Source: Sphingobacterium wenxiniae (GTDB lineage Bacteria > Bacteroidota > Bacteroidia > Sphingobacteriales > Sphingobacteriaceae). Taken from it: a DNA stretch of 64,000 nt. Below, piece after piece: positions 32,805 to 42,100 of the stretch (positions are counted from its first letter, which is position 1; the number at the start of each line of letters is the position of its first letter). Location: assembly GCF_900116225.1 (NCBI RefSeq), contig NZ_FOZZ01000004.1, forward strand, positions 124,001 to 188,000, written 5' to 3'. The translations under genes were made by a program, and so were the position numbers. The notes under the pieces were generated by a model. That model saw nothing but the letters and a program-made list of their open reading frames with translations. It was not told the origin of the DNA and searched no databases.

Positions 32805-33677
32805 ATGAAACAGATGTTGTTTTCAATCATCACAAGCTTATGGCTCACGACAATGGGCTTAGCAGGATGTCAGTCCCAAAGCCAACAAATAACGGCAGGC
32901 TACAAAAGTGTTTTTCCTTATACCCTAAAGGCAGACGAAAGCCACAGTATGCCCAAAGAGCTGAAAGAAATATCGGGCATCACCTTTGTTGAAGGACAAA
33001 GCAACATATTATATGCGATACAAGATGAAGAGGGAGTACTTTTCTCGTATGATTTAAGGAAGAAACAGGTTATTGCGACAAACGCATTTGCAAAAAAGGG
33101 CGATTACGAAGAAATCACGACCGATAACCATTATTTCTACGTATTAAAAAGTAATGGAGATATTTACAGCTTCCCGATAGGAAGCTCTTCATATGCTACA
33201 GAAGTCATCATCAATAAAAGTTTGGTTCCAACGGCAGAATATGAGTCCATGGCTTTCGATCCATCTTCCGGAAATCTGTTCCTATTGTGCAAGGTCTGCA
33301 AAGTAGATAAAAAAGGACAGCACGTTTCGGGGTATATTTTGCAGATTGGGAATCAGGGAAAGCTTACATACAAGGGAAATTTTAACCTTTCAATAGACGC
33401 TCTTACCGCTTTGGATCAGCGTATCAAAAAGACTTTCAAACCTTCGGCAATGGCTCGACACACGGCAAGCAACGAATGGTATATCCTCTCTTCCATCGAT
33501 CAGTCGCTGGTTATCACCGATGATACTTTCCGGCCAAAGGAAATCGTTCGCTTACCCAGAAAAGACTTTGAGCAACCGGAAGGATTGGCTTTTGACGCCG
33601 AAGGAAACCTCTACATCAGTAGTGAAGCCGGTACCCAAAAGCATGGAATGGTTTACAAATACAACCGTATACGATAA
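32805..33677 (+). CDS. YjiK/SdiA-regulated-type beta-propeller lipoprotein
   Basis: A 290-residue lipoprotein: signal MKQMLFSIITSLWLTTMG, lipobox LAGC. The body follows the SdiA-regulated family (PF06977): KELKEISGITFVEGQSNILYAIQDEEGVLFSYDL, GDYEEITTDNHYFYVLKSNGDIYSF, EYESMAFDPSSGNLFLLCK and EQPEGLAFDAEGNLYISSEAG, a six-bladed propeller like YjiK or phytase-type proteins. Acidic loops could bind calcium. No enzymatic activity is established for the family. It follows the HD-PycTM gene by 4 bases, and its stop overlaps the next start by one base (TAATG), so translation is likely coupled. Confidence 0.85.
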   Translation: MKQMLFSIITSLWLTTMGLAGCQSQSQQITAGYKSVFPYTLKADESHSMPKELKEISGITFVEGQSNILYAIQDEEGVLFSYDLRKKQVIATNAFAKKGDYEEITTDNHYFYVLKSNGDIYSFPIGSSSYATEVIINKSLVPTAEYESMAFDPSSGNLFLLCKVCKVDKKGQHVSGYILQIGNQGKLTYKGNFNLSIDALTALDQRIKKTFKPSAMARHTASNEWYILSSIDQSLVITDDTFRPKEIVRLPRKDFEQPEGLAFDAEGNLYISSEAGTQKHGMVYKYNRIR

Positions 33678-34756
33678 TGTTTCGTTATTTACTCATCAGT
33701 TTATGCTTCTTCACGAACCTGTTGCAAGCGCAGGAAGTGAAACAACGTCTAATATTGATCGGTGACGCAGGCGAGATCAACCCTCAGCAAGAAACCCTCT
33801 TGCCTACAGGCGCAGATCTTGTTCTTCCAAATAAAACGACTATTTATTTTCTGGGCGACAACATATACCCTGATGGAATGGGATTGGAAAATAGCAGAAA
33901 GGCTGAAACGGAAAAAATACTACAATCTCAATTCGAGCCTTTCCGGAAAAAAGGAGCTACGATATACTTCATAGCAGGTAACCACGACTGGGATAAATCC
34001 GGTGTGGATGGACTCGCAAAAATAAAAGCACAAGAAGCTTTTTTAAAGGGTATTGGAGATGACAAGATCCGATTTGTTCCTACAGCAGGCACATTAGGAC
34101 CCTTTGTCGAAATGCTGACAGATAGTATCGTCACCATTCTCTACGATAGCGAATTTTGGCTTTTCCCTCACCACGAAGCAGGCCTTCTTCCGGAAATCGA
34201 AAAAGAAAAACAACGGTTTTTATTTTCCTTGGATAGTATAGCCAAGGTACATAAGGATAAGAAACTTCTGGTGCTGTGTCATCACCCTATGAAATCCTAT
34301 GGTGAACATAGTTTGAAATTTTCTGTGAGTGAACATCTCTTTCCTTTACGCCGATTTTGGAAAGGTTTATATATTCCATTGCCGGTCGTTGGTTCGGTAT
34401 ACCCTCTTCTACGCTCAACCGCTTTCAGAACAGCTGAAGACCTGAAACATCCAACTTATCGGGAACTTATCCAGTCCGTGACCAAGGTATTGCAAGACCA
34501 TCCCCAGGTTATTTATATTTCAGGGCATGATCATGGTCTGCAATTCATACAAGATGAAAGATTCACACAAGTGATTAGTGGCTCAGGTGCAAAAACCTCC
34601 CACATCAGCAAAGCGAAAGACTTACATTACAAGCATGGTCAGCAAGGTTTTGCTGTCATGGACTTTCTCCAGAACGGACAAATTAGAGTTAGTTTCTACA
34701 TTGTAGATCAGGATCTTGTCACAAAGGATTTTGAGACCGTTCTGTACAAGGATTAA
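33677..34756 (+). CDS. Exported metallophosphoesterase
   Basis: A 359-residue calcineurin-like phosphoesterase with a cleavable signal peptide (MFRYLLISLCFFTNLLQAQ). All metal-binding blocks are present: LIGDAGE, FLGDNIYPDGMG, AGNHDW, LCHHPM and SGHDHG. It is probably periplasmic. In other Bacteroidota I recall this very domain (GDNIYPDGM type) fused to a BamA/TamA-type barrel in one long protein; here the barrel is encoded separately, two genes downstream, which supports a functional link. The substrate is unknown. Confidence 0.88.
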   Translation: MFRYLLISLCFFTNLLQAQEVKQRLILIGDAGEINPQQETLLPTGADLVLPNKTTIYFLGDNIYPDGMGLENSRKAETEKILQSQFEPFRKKGATIYFIAGNHDWDKSGVDGLAKIKAQEAFLKGIGDDKIRFVPTAGTLGPFVEMLTDSIVTILYDSEFWLFPHHEAGLLPEIEKEKQRFLFSLDSIAKVHKDKKLLVLCHHPMKSYGEHSLKFSVSEHLFPLRRFWKGLYIPLPVVGSVYPLLRSTAFRTAEDLKHPTYRELIQSVTKVLQDHPQVIYISGHDHGLQFIQDERFTQVISGSGAKTSHISKAKDLHYKHGQQGFAVMDFLQNGQIRVSFYIVDQDLVTKDFETVLYKD

Positions 34757-34770
34757 AAAAAGAAGAATAC

Positions 34771-37095
34771 ATGCTACTCAAAAATACAGACATAAAGCAT
34801 CTTGGAGGATTCTCATTTAAAACGGGAATACTCTCGCTTAAGCCCTTAATCGATTATCTACAAAAAATTGTAGACAGCAAGGAAGGACAGCATAATCTGT
34901 TGCCTCGGTTTGGTCTCGAAATGATTAAAGGAGTTGAGCACAGGTACGGAGCTATATGTGAAGGCAATCTTGAGCCGTACGAAGGGGTCTTTGAGATGAT
35001 ATATGCCATGCAGGATGGGTTACGATTGGAGTCCAAAGGCCTTTGGGGTCTTGGCAGCCCCATTCCACATCAGATATTCTACGGAACAGCCGAGCTTTAT
35101 CACTTTCTCGAGACTGATGCAGAATTAATCCTGAATAAGAAAATGGAGGGTATAATGCTTATCCAACTGCTTTTATACCGTGTTATTCTGGAAAGATTTT
35201 ATAATATACCCGAGCACAGTGACAAAAATATTCTCTATAAAGTTAATCAAGACGGGGTAGATCGTTATTACGAACTACAAGTTGACTTTTCTTTTGTGGA
35301 TATTCAGCGAAAAGGGGAATTACCGACCATAGACCTGACCGTATTACGCGATAAAGAAGTGCTTTCTATTGAGGATTTGAAACCTATTTTTCGAGTGCTG
35401 GACCCCAACAATTTCACATTCGAAGGATTAACCATATTGACCTTTCAGGACAAAACCATATCCTATGTGTCAGAATGGTTGCACACACTGACTAGTGATC
35501 TTCCACAGTATACATTGAAGCCATTCTTTGAAGAGTTGCGTAAGATTATGAGCACTATTGCAGGATCTAAAGAAATTGGCTTTTCACTATTGCCTATATT
35601 GGAGTTAAACGGTTATCCAATTCTGTCTCCCGACTTTGCGCAGGATTGCCTGTTTTTCTCCGAGATACAAACAAGAAAAGACGCTGGAGAGATAACACCG
35701 GCAATAATGTCTTTTTGTGAGAACCCACACCCTATTCTTTATGGGATAGAAAAATCCCTTGACACAGATGACCCTATCTTTCGCAAGCTCATTGAGCAAA
35801 AAGGTATTTCTTCATACGTATGTGTACCTCTGAAACATCATCAAAAGCTTGTCGGATTTGTGGAGCTGTACAGTCGTCGACCTAACGTGTTGACAAAATC
35901 AACGATGGTGACCTGGCATCGGTTTATGCCGCTATTGGCCAACTTGGCTGCAGAAACTCTGTTTATCTTCAAAAGCAGGCTTGAACGTATTGTCCTCAAC
36001 AATTTTACGGCACTGAACCCTGCTGTAGAGTGGCGATTTAATGAAGTTGCTGTTGGTCAACTCGCTTCTTATATGCGGCAGGAAGGAGAACGCCCTCTCG
36101 AAACTGTACGATTTGAAAAAGTCTACCCAATATATGGAGCCGTGGATGTAAAAGGGTCTACCCAACTACGCAACAGCATCTATAGAAAGGATAACCTCTC
36201 CAGAGTAAATCGTCTTGAACAGTTCTTGCAAACATTGCCTCCTCCTGATGCCGGTAGCTCATTGGATCTATTGATACAACGGACAGATAAGATCAGGACA
36301 AGGCTCGAATCAAAACAATACGACCGATATATGCAAGAAACATATTTGTTTCTTCATGAGGAACTATTTATGATTCTCCGACAGATAAAAACAGAAAGTC
36401 CAGATTTTGGAACTGCTATCGAGAACTTTATAGCCCGTCAACAAGAAGTGTCCAACAACAGTCGGGACATTTTTGAGACCTCCTTACAGCTCTTAAATGG
36501 CTTAATCAAGGAAGAGGTAAAACAATTTAACGACTGCGTACAAGCTATTTTTCCGTCGTACTTCGAATTGTTTCGTTCAGACGGTGTAGAATACGACATG
36601 TATGTAGGCCAATCCATTACCCCAACTAAGGATTTCCAAAAAAGCTATCTCCGTGAAATTAGGAAACAACAGATTATTGCAATGGCACGCATAGGAAAAC
36701 GAGCTGCGCAGATTGAGAAATCCTTACCCGTGCCCATGCAAGTCACGTTGCTCATCTTTGTGCATGCACTGCCTATTGATATCAGCTTTCGAGAAGATGA
36801 GCGACGCTTCGATGTAGAAGGGGGCTACAATATCCGTTACCAAATGCTGAAGAAAAGAATCGACAAAGCGTATATTAAGGATCGTGGAGAGAGACTCGTT
36901 AAGCCTAACACCTTAGCTATCGTGTTTCAGGGAAATACAACAGAACACGAAATTGCAAGTCTTCTTAAAGAAGTTGCCGAAGAAGGTTTTTTGAAACAGG
37001 AAGTTGAAAGTTGTACCTTAGAGGAAATACAAGGAGTAAGTGAAATCAAAGCCCTGCGTGTGCCGATTGCTTTGGAAGATATGCCTGAAAATTAA
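34771..37095 (+). CDS. GAF domain protein with possible divergent cyclase-like C-terminus
   Basis: A 774-residue soluble protein without signal or membrane helices. A GAF-like domain fits about 250-400 (SYVCVPLKHHQKLVGFVELYS). The C-terminal half has YPIYGAVDVKGSTQLRN (454-468), then about 120 helical residues, FRSDGVEYDMYVGQSI (601-616), FDVEGGYNIRYQMLKKRID and ERLVKPNTLAIVF (707-719). The first recalls the D-x-x-G-S/F-T metal site of class III nucleotide cyclases and the last the strand after their helix with Asn/Arg. The catalytic NxxxR spacing is not met. Cyclase activity is therefore only a hypothesis. The N-terminal 240 residues are unassigned. It starts 14 bases after the phosphoesterase. 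Confidence 0.7.
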   Translation: MLLKNTDIKHLGGFSFKTGILSLKPLIDYLQKIVDSKEGQHNLLPRFGLEMIKGVEHRYGAICEGNLEPYEGVFEMIYAMQDGLRLESKGLWGLGSPIPHQIFYGTAELYHFLETDAELILNKKMEGIMLIQLLLYRVILERFYNIPEHSDKNILYKVNQDGVDRYYELQVDFSFVDIQRKGELPTIDLTVLRDKEVLSIEDLKPIFRVLDPNNFTFEGLTILTFQDKTISYVSEWLHTLTSDLPQYTLKPFFEELRKIMSTIAGSKEIGFSLLPILELNGYPILSPDFAQDCLFFSEIQTRKDAGEITPAIMSFCENPHPILYGIEKSLDTDDPIFRKLIEQKGISSYVCVPLKHHQKLVGFVELYSRRPNVLTKSTMVTWHRFMPLLANLAAETLFIFKSRLERIVLNNFTALNPAVEWRFNEVAVGQLASYMRQEGERPLETVRFEKVYPIYGAVDVKGSTQLRNSIYRKDNLSRVNRLEQFLQTLPPPDAGSSLDLLIQRTDKIRTRLESKQYDRYMQETYLFLHEELFMILRQIKTESPDFGTAIENFIARQQEVSNNSRDIFETSLQLLNGLIKEEVKQFNDCVQAIFPSYFELFRSDGVEYDMYVGQSITPTKDFQKSYLREIRKQQIIAMARIGKRAAQIEKSLPVPMQVTLLIFVHALPIDISFREDERRFDVEGGYNIRYQMLKKRIDKAYIKDRGERLVKPNTLAIVFQGNTTEHEIASLLKEVAEEGFLKQEVESCTLEEIQGVSEIKALRVPIALEDMPEN

Positions 37096-37098
37096 GTT

Positions 37099-39657
37099 AT
37101 GAGGTGGTTTTTATCGATAGTCTGTGGAACCTTATTCAGTATTTTGGGTGGTTATGCCCAAGAGCAAGATAGTATGACTACCGTTGTGGCATCAGAATAC
37201 GATGAGGTCGGTATGGTTCATCGGTTTTGGCTTGGCGACAGTTACCGACAGCTCTATAATACTCCGGTAAAAATGAGATTAATGGATCTCCGTGTGGAAA
37301 AAGGCGGGCTAGAGATCGTCAAGTTAGGCGGAGGTATGCAGACCCAATCGTTGCGTTTGGTCGATCCGACAGGCAGACAATGGGTTCTGCGATCTATACA
37401 GAAGTTTCCTGAACGAAGCCTCCCCGAAAGCCTTCGAAAAACCATCGCCAAAGATATTGTGCAAGACCAGATATCTATTGCCCATCCCTTTGGTGCGCTG
37501 ACCGTCCCTCCTTTTAACGAAGCCTTGGAAATCCCTCATGCCGCACCGGAGCTGGTTTATGTGGGCGATGATCCACAATTAGGCGAATATCGGGAAATTT
37601 TCAAAAACCGCCCTTACATGTTTGAGCCACGGATGCCCTTTGAAGATAGCAAAACAGATAATACGCAAAAAGTAATCCGGAAGGTAATAGAAGATAATGA
37701 CACACAAGTGGATCAACAGTTAACACTTCGTGCGCGTTTGCTTGACTTTGTACTTGGAGACTGGGATAGACACGAGGACAACTGGCGCTGGGATCCTGAG
37801 AAAGAAAAGGGCAAAAAAATATACACACCGGTACCTCGTGATAGGGATAAAGTCTATTATAAAACTTCGGGCGTCTTTCCTATCCTACTCTCTTATCAAT
37901 GGCTCAAAGCAAATGTACAGCCTTTTGGTCCAAAAATCAGAAATGTCGCACACTGGAACTTTAATGCTCGCCATTTCGATCGATTTTTCCTAAACCATTT
38001 GGACAAAGAAGACTGGCAAAAAGAAGTCGGCCTAATACAGCAAACGCTCACAGATAGCCTGATTGATCGAGCAATGCGACAGATGCCCGATACGATTGTT
38101 GCTTTGAGCGCTGACGAACTGGTCGCAAATATCCGTGCGAGAAGAGATGGTTTGCTGGAATCTGCAACGACCTATTACCACTCTCTTGTTCGTGAAGTAG
38201 ATATTCCCTTATCTGGTAAAAATGAATTTATAGATATCCAATATCGTAAAGATGGAAGCATTACTTTGGATGTACATAATAAGAAAAAGGATGGTACAGA
38301 GGGGAGACGCCTCTTGAAGAGAACTTTCCTCCCAGAGGAAACAAGGGAAATCCGTGTATATGGTATCGGGGGCAATGATGTCTACAAACTCCGTGGATCA
38401 GGAAAATCACCTATCAAGCTACGTCTCATTGGCGGTACTGAACAGGACAGTTATGAAAGCACAAGCGCCTTTCAGAACGGCGACAAAGTATGGCTCTACG
38501 AAAACAAGGAGCCGAACGCAAACCTTTGGGAGAATCTTGGAAAAGTAAGAAAAAAGCTGAGCAAAGATTCTGCTGTCCACGACTATGTTTACGATGCCTT
38601 TGTATACGATCGAAAAGGTATACTTTTTAATCTCAACTACGGGGTAGATAGAGGCTTAATATTGGGAGCAGGTTATCTCATCGAAAACCAAGGATTCCGC
38701 AAAACTCCTTATGCTTATCGGCACGAATTTATGGCCAATTACCTCACTGGGAGAGAGTCTTTCATATTCCATTATTCAGGTATATTTAAACAGTTGGTAG
38801 GCAAACATGACCTAACAATAGATATCACGTCCTTAGGTCCCAAAAACCTCAGCAATTTCTTCGGCTATGGGAACAACACCATTTTTAACAAAGACGAAAA
38901 GGGCATAGGCTACTACCGCAGCCGTTACGACCTTGTAGAAGGAGATATTTTCCTGCAAAATAATCTGAGTGACCACTGGAAATTATACTACGGTTCCTCA
39001 TCACAATTCTATAGCAGCAACGCTGCTAACAACACAGAACGCTTTTTGGGAGAATGGCATGAGCAAAATCCCGATGAATCGTCATTTGATAACAAGTTTT
39101 TTACGGGCTTAAGTCTTGGTATAGCATATGATAGTCGAGACAATGCCACCAATGCAAAGCGAGGTATGCTATGGACGAATAAAGTAAGTTGGAAATCAGA
39201 AATCGGGGGACTACAGCAGAACTATACTTCTTTACAAACAACATTTAGCTTCTATAAATCTACTGCGGATGAACGGCTAACAATAGCCAATCGTACAGGT
39301 TTCCAAACTGTATGGGGCGACCCTTATTTTTTCCAACACACACAAATTGGTGGGGAACAGAGCTTACGGGGTTTTAACTCGCGCCGATTCACTGGAAAAA
39401 CGGCATTATACAACAATCTAGAAGGACGTATCAAACTCTTTAGCTTCGCCTCTCATCTGCTCCCAGGAACAGTAGGAGCAATTGGTTTTTATGACACCGG
39501 TAGAGTATGGATGACCGATGAGCAAAGTGGAACCTGGCACATGGGATATGGCGGAGGTATTTATTTTATGCCGGGTGATCTATTGACCATACAAGGAACT
39601 GTTGGCTTTAGTAAAGAAGCGGTATTGCCGTATATTCGACTAGGATTAGCATTTTGA
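37099..39657 (+). CDS. BamA/TamA-type outer-membrane barrel with kinase-like N-terminal region
   Basis: An 852-residue exported protein (signal ends GGYAQ). The C-terminal part, about 540-852, is a surface-antigen/Omp85-type barrel: GLSLGIAYDSRDNATNAKRGMLW, the lid-lock-like GGEQSLRGFNSRRF and terminal LPYIRLGLAF. No POTRA repeat is obvious. Residues about 76-270 have a glycine-rich strand (LGGGMQTQSLRL), WVLRSI, then LLDFVLGDWDRHEDNWRW (214-231) and YTPVPRDRDKVYY (242-254). This DxDRHxxN...DRD arrangement resembles the catalytic and metal loops of HipA/Fam20-type kinases, which is my inference. The VAIK-type Lys is replaced by Arg98. Last gene of the operon, 3 bases after the GAF gene. Confidence 0.8.
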   Translation: MRWFLSIVCGTLFSILGGYAQEQDSMTTVVASEYDEVGMVHRFWLGDSYRQLYNTPVKMRLMDLRVEKGGLEIVKLGGGMQTQSLRLVDPTGRQWVLRSIQKFPERSLPESLRKTIAKDIVQDQISIAHPFGALTVPPFNEALEIPHAAPELVYVGDDPQLGEYREIFKNRPYMFEPRMPFEDSKTDNTQKVIRKVIEDNDTQVDQQLTLRARLLDFVLGDWDRHEDNWRWDPEKEKGKKIYTPVPRDRDKVYYKTSGVFPILLSYQWLKANVQPFGPKIRNVAHWNFNARHFDRFFLNHLDKEDWQKEVGLIQQTLTDSLIDRAMRQMPDTIVALSADELVANIRARRDGLLESATTYYHSLVREVDIPLSGKNEFIDIQYRKDGSITLDVHNKKKDGTEGRRLLKRTFLPEETREIRVYGIGGNDVYKLRGSGKSPIKLRLIGGTEQDSYESTSAFQNGDKVWLYENKEPNANLWENLGKVRKKLSKDSAVHDYVYDAFVYDRKGILFNLNYGVDRGLILGAGYLIENQGFRKTPYAYRHEFMANYLTGRESFIFHYSGIFKQLVGKHDLTIDITSLGPKNLSNFFGYGNNTIFNKDEKGIGYYRSRYDLVEGDIFLQNNLSDHWKLYYGSSSQFYSSNAANNTERFLGEWHEQNPDESSFDNKFFTGLSLGIAYDSRDNATNAKRGMLWTNKVSWKSEIGGLQQNYTSLQTTFSFYKSTADERLTIANRTGFQTVWGDPYFFQHTQIGGEQSLRGFNSRRFTGKTALYNNLEGRIKLFSFASHLLPGTVGAIGFYDTGRVWMTDEQSGTWHMGYGGGIYFMPGDLLTIQGTVGFSKEAVLPYIRLGLAF

Positions 39658-39720
39658 TAGAGATTACCAAGGCCGCATACGAGGACTCTTGTATACGGTC
39701 TTGGTATAACAGATCTTTTT

Positions 39721-40806
39721 CTACCGTTTATTAATCCTTCCTTTAAACTGGCTTACACCATCCATAAAAGCTTCCACGATGATTCTTCCCGCAGGAAGAT
39801 GGCTAATATCATAATTGAATACCGCATCCTTCACGGACTTGTATTCGTGCTTTTGCCACAAGACACCATCAACCGTAATTTCCACAGTCATATCGCTTTC
39901 CTTGTTTGAAACAACACTCAACTGCATTTTATCTACCACGGAACGCGGATATAGAGAAAAGGCATACCGACCTATGGTCGTGTCCCGTTCCAAGCCTTCG
40001 ACCGCCTTAAAACTAAACATCTCTCCACTTCCACAATCACTTTCGAAAGCGTGAATCAGGTTTCCTTTCAAATCAAACAGGCGAAGATGACCATCCCCGT
40101 TAGCTGGTTGTGCCCAAAACTGCAATCCATTATCGGAAGCATCTAACAGTTGAAGCGAATAATTTCCTTCGGCAAGATCTATCGTATCTATATAAAGCGT
40201 TTCTGCTTTCAACTCTGATGGGATTTTCCGGAAAAGCGTATCCTGCTGGGCATTGACCAAGAAAATACTATTGTCTTCAGGTTTCTTATTCGTCAGGAAC
40301 TGCATCACAAATTTTGAAGGAAATCGCTCTGGTGCAGTAAAGCTTACTTTCATTTAATTATCACCTGTCCATGCATCTTTTTTACCGTTTGGTTGGCTAA
40401 GCACGACATGAAAGACATTTTCGCCATCTTTTGCCTGAACTTCGCCCGGTAAAAACACCTCAGCGACTTGGTTAAAAGGAAGATTTCCTTTCCAATGATA
40501 CGTTTGGGTTGGGAATCCTTCTGTGCCATAGACGATCGTGAGCGAACGAATCGGATCCGAACCAAGATTTCGGAACGATATCCGTGGCGTTGAGATCGCC
40601 GGATTCAACCGTGAAAAACGTTGTTCGTCTGTAGGTGCTATAAGAGCCTCCACAGCCATATCTGTTTTTTGCTTTGGTGCTGAATAGTGGAACAGAAAAG
40701 ACGTGATATTCTCTGTGGCTTGTATATTATCCGTTGCGGTATAGGGTTCCATTTGTAGGGAAACCTCATGACTGCCCGGTTTTGTAAAGGTTTGATCTTC
40801 GTCCAT
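39721..40806 (-). pseudogene. PNGase-F-like C-terminal region, split by an in-frame stop
   Basis: Two adjacent open stretches in one frame (40806-40357 and 40353-39721) are separated by TAA at 40354-40356, directly followed by ATG. The first part (PRISFRNLGSDPIRSLTIVY, TYHWKGNLPFNQVAEVFLPG, FHVVLSQPNGKKDAW) and the second (PERFPSKFVMQFLTNKK, LAEGNYSLQLLDASDNGLQF, PAGRIIVEAF) form one continuous domain seen at the C-terminus of secreted peptide-N-glycosidase-F-related proteins. There is no signal peptide and an upstream stop, so the 5' part is missing too. The TAAATG junction could allow reinitiation, but decay is the simplest reading. Confidence 0.65.
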
Positions 40807-40885
40807 GATGTATACAAATTACCTAAAAAAAAGATACTTTTTACTGATTTGACTGCTTCTCACAAAACCGATGGCAAAAAACAGC

Positions 40886-41965
40886 CTACAGCATTGCCCT
40901 CCCGAAAGACTGTCCTCCTTCCACACGTCTACGCATAGAAGCCAAACGCAGCAATTCGTATTGTTCCAAAGCCTGCGTAATATCTTGGTGCTTTTCCAAG
41001 ACATTGGTCAACGCAACAGCATCAAGCGTCGCTTCTTCAAAACCAGCCCCGGTCATGGGTGATTGTGCATGTGCAGCATCACCAATCAGCACAATATTTT
41101 CCCTTACAACACGATTGGGAACATATTCTGAAATCGGTGTGGCGATAATCTTCCTCTTTTCGATAGCATTAATGACTCCCGAACGCCAAGGCTCATCCCA
41201 CACACGTTTTGCCTGTTTTATTAACGATTCGTAAATACTATCGGGAATAGCTTCCGTGCGTGGGGTATGCAGAACATGATCCTTATTTACCACCCCGATT
41301 TCCCGCATCAAGCCATTGTGCTTGCTATCAAACCAACCAAAACCGAAATGATTCAATTCCATATTTTTTTCAATCAACGGATAGACTGCCAGTAATTCCC
41401 TATTTCCCGAAAAGAAATCTACACCACGAATTCGCCCTTTATATTTAGACGGAATTTCTGCTTGCCCCAACCAGGCAATATATCCCGCATAATTTGCATG
41501 TTGTTGGTCTGCAGAAACAAATCTGCGAACCACACTACGATAGCCATCGGCTCCAACCAAAATATCTGCCACCCAACGCTCACCCGATTCACTCATAGCC
41601 CAAGGTCGATTTCCATCCTGCCCAACCTCTACGATTTTTGCTCCTTCCACAATCTGAATATTCGCATCTTCTAAAGCTACCGTACGCAACGCCTGATACA
41701 CGTCCCACCAAGAATGAGGCAATGTGCCCTGCCGTACAGCAGCTTCTCCCAATATATCGGTAATGGCTTTATATGTCGACTTGCCAACAGCGTTGTGTAA
41801 GGGCGCTCCAGCAACGCGAATGGCGACACCCCGCTGCGTGCGTCCTGTCGTACGTTCTAATATTGTGGATGAAATACCAATACGAGATAGAACCAAAGCC
41901 GTGGTCAATCCACCAAGTGAACCGCCTATAATTAATGTTACAATATTTTTCATTGTTGTACTCAT
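40886..41965 (-). CDS. FAD-dependent monooxygenase
   Basis: A 359-residue flavoprotein hydroxylase of the PHBH/UbiH class. The start at 41965 (or 41953) places the FAD fold at the N-terminus: VTLIIGGSLGGLTTALVLSR with GGSLGG instead of the usual GAGxxG, then ILER. The DG motif is LVGADGYRSVVRR and the second FAD motif GDAAHAQSPMTGAGFEEA. Such enzymes hydroxylate small aromatics or antibiotics with NAD(P)H and O2. It stands alone between the broken PNGase-like gene and the rimO terminator. Substrate unknown. Confidence 0.88.
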   Translation of the reverse strand: MSTTMKNIVTLIIGGSLGGLTTALVLSRIGISSTILERTTGRTQRGVAIRVAGAPLHNAVGKSTYKAITDILGEAAVRQGTLPHSWWDVYQALRTVALEDANIQIVEGAKIVEVGQDGNRPWAMSESGERWVADILVGADGYRSVVRRFVSADQQHANYAGYIAWLGQAEIPSKYKGRIRGVDFFSGNRELLAVYPLIEKNMELNHFGFGWFDSKHNGLMREIGVVNKDHVLHTPRTEAIPDSIYESLIKQAKRVWDEPWRSGVINAIEKRKIIATPISEYVPNRVVRENIVLIGDAAHAQSPMTGAGFEEATLDAVALTNVLEKHQDITQALEQYELLRLASMRRRVEGGQSFGRAML

Positions 41966-42059
41966 ACTTTGATAATGCAAAATTACAGCGAATCTCACCC
42001 CCTAAACGTGGACACATTACTAAAAAAACGGATACATTTTACAGGTTTACGTTAATAAA

Positions 42060-42087
42060 AAAAGCCTCAACATATGTTGAGGCTTTT
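42060..42087 (-). terminator. Terminator downstream of rimO
   Basis: The perfect palindrome AAAAGCCTCAAC-AT-GTTGAGGCTTTT is followed by a T-run on the minus strand, 13 bases after the rimO stop codon. Confidence 0.88.
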
Positions 42088-42100
42088 CTTTTCTAAATTT

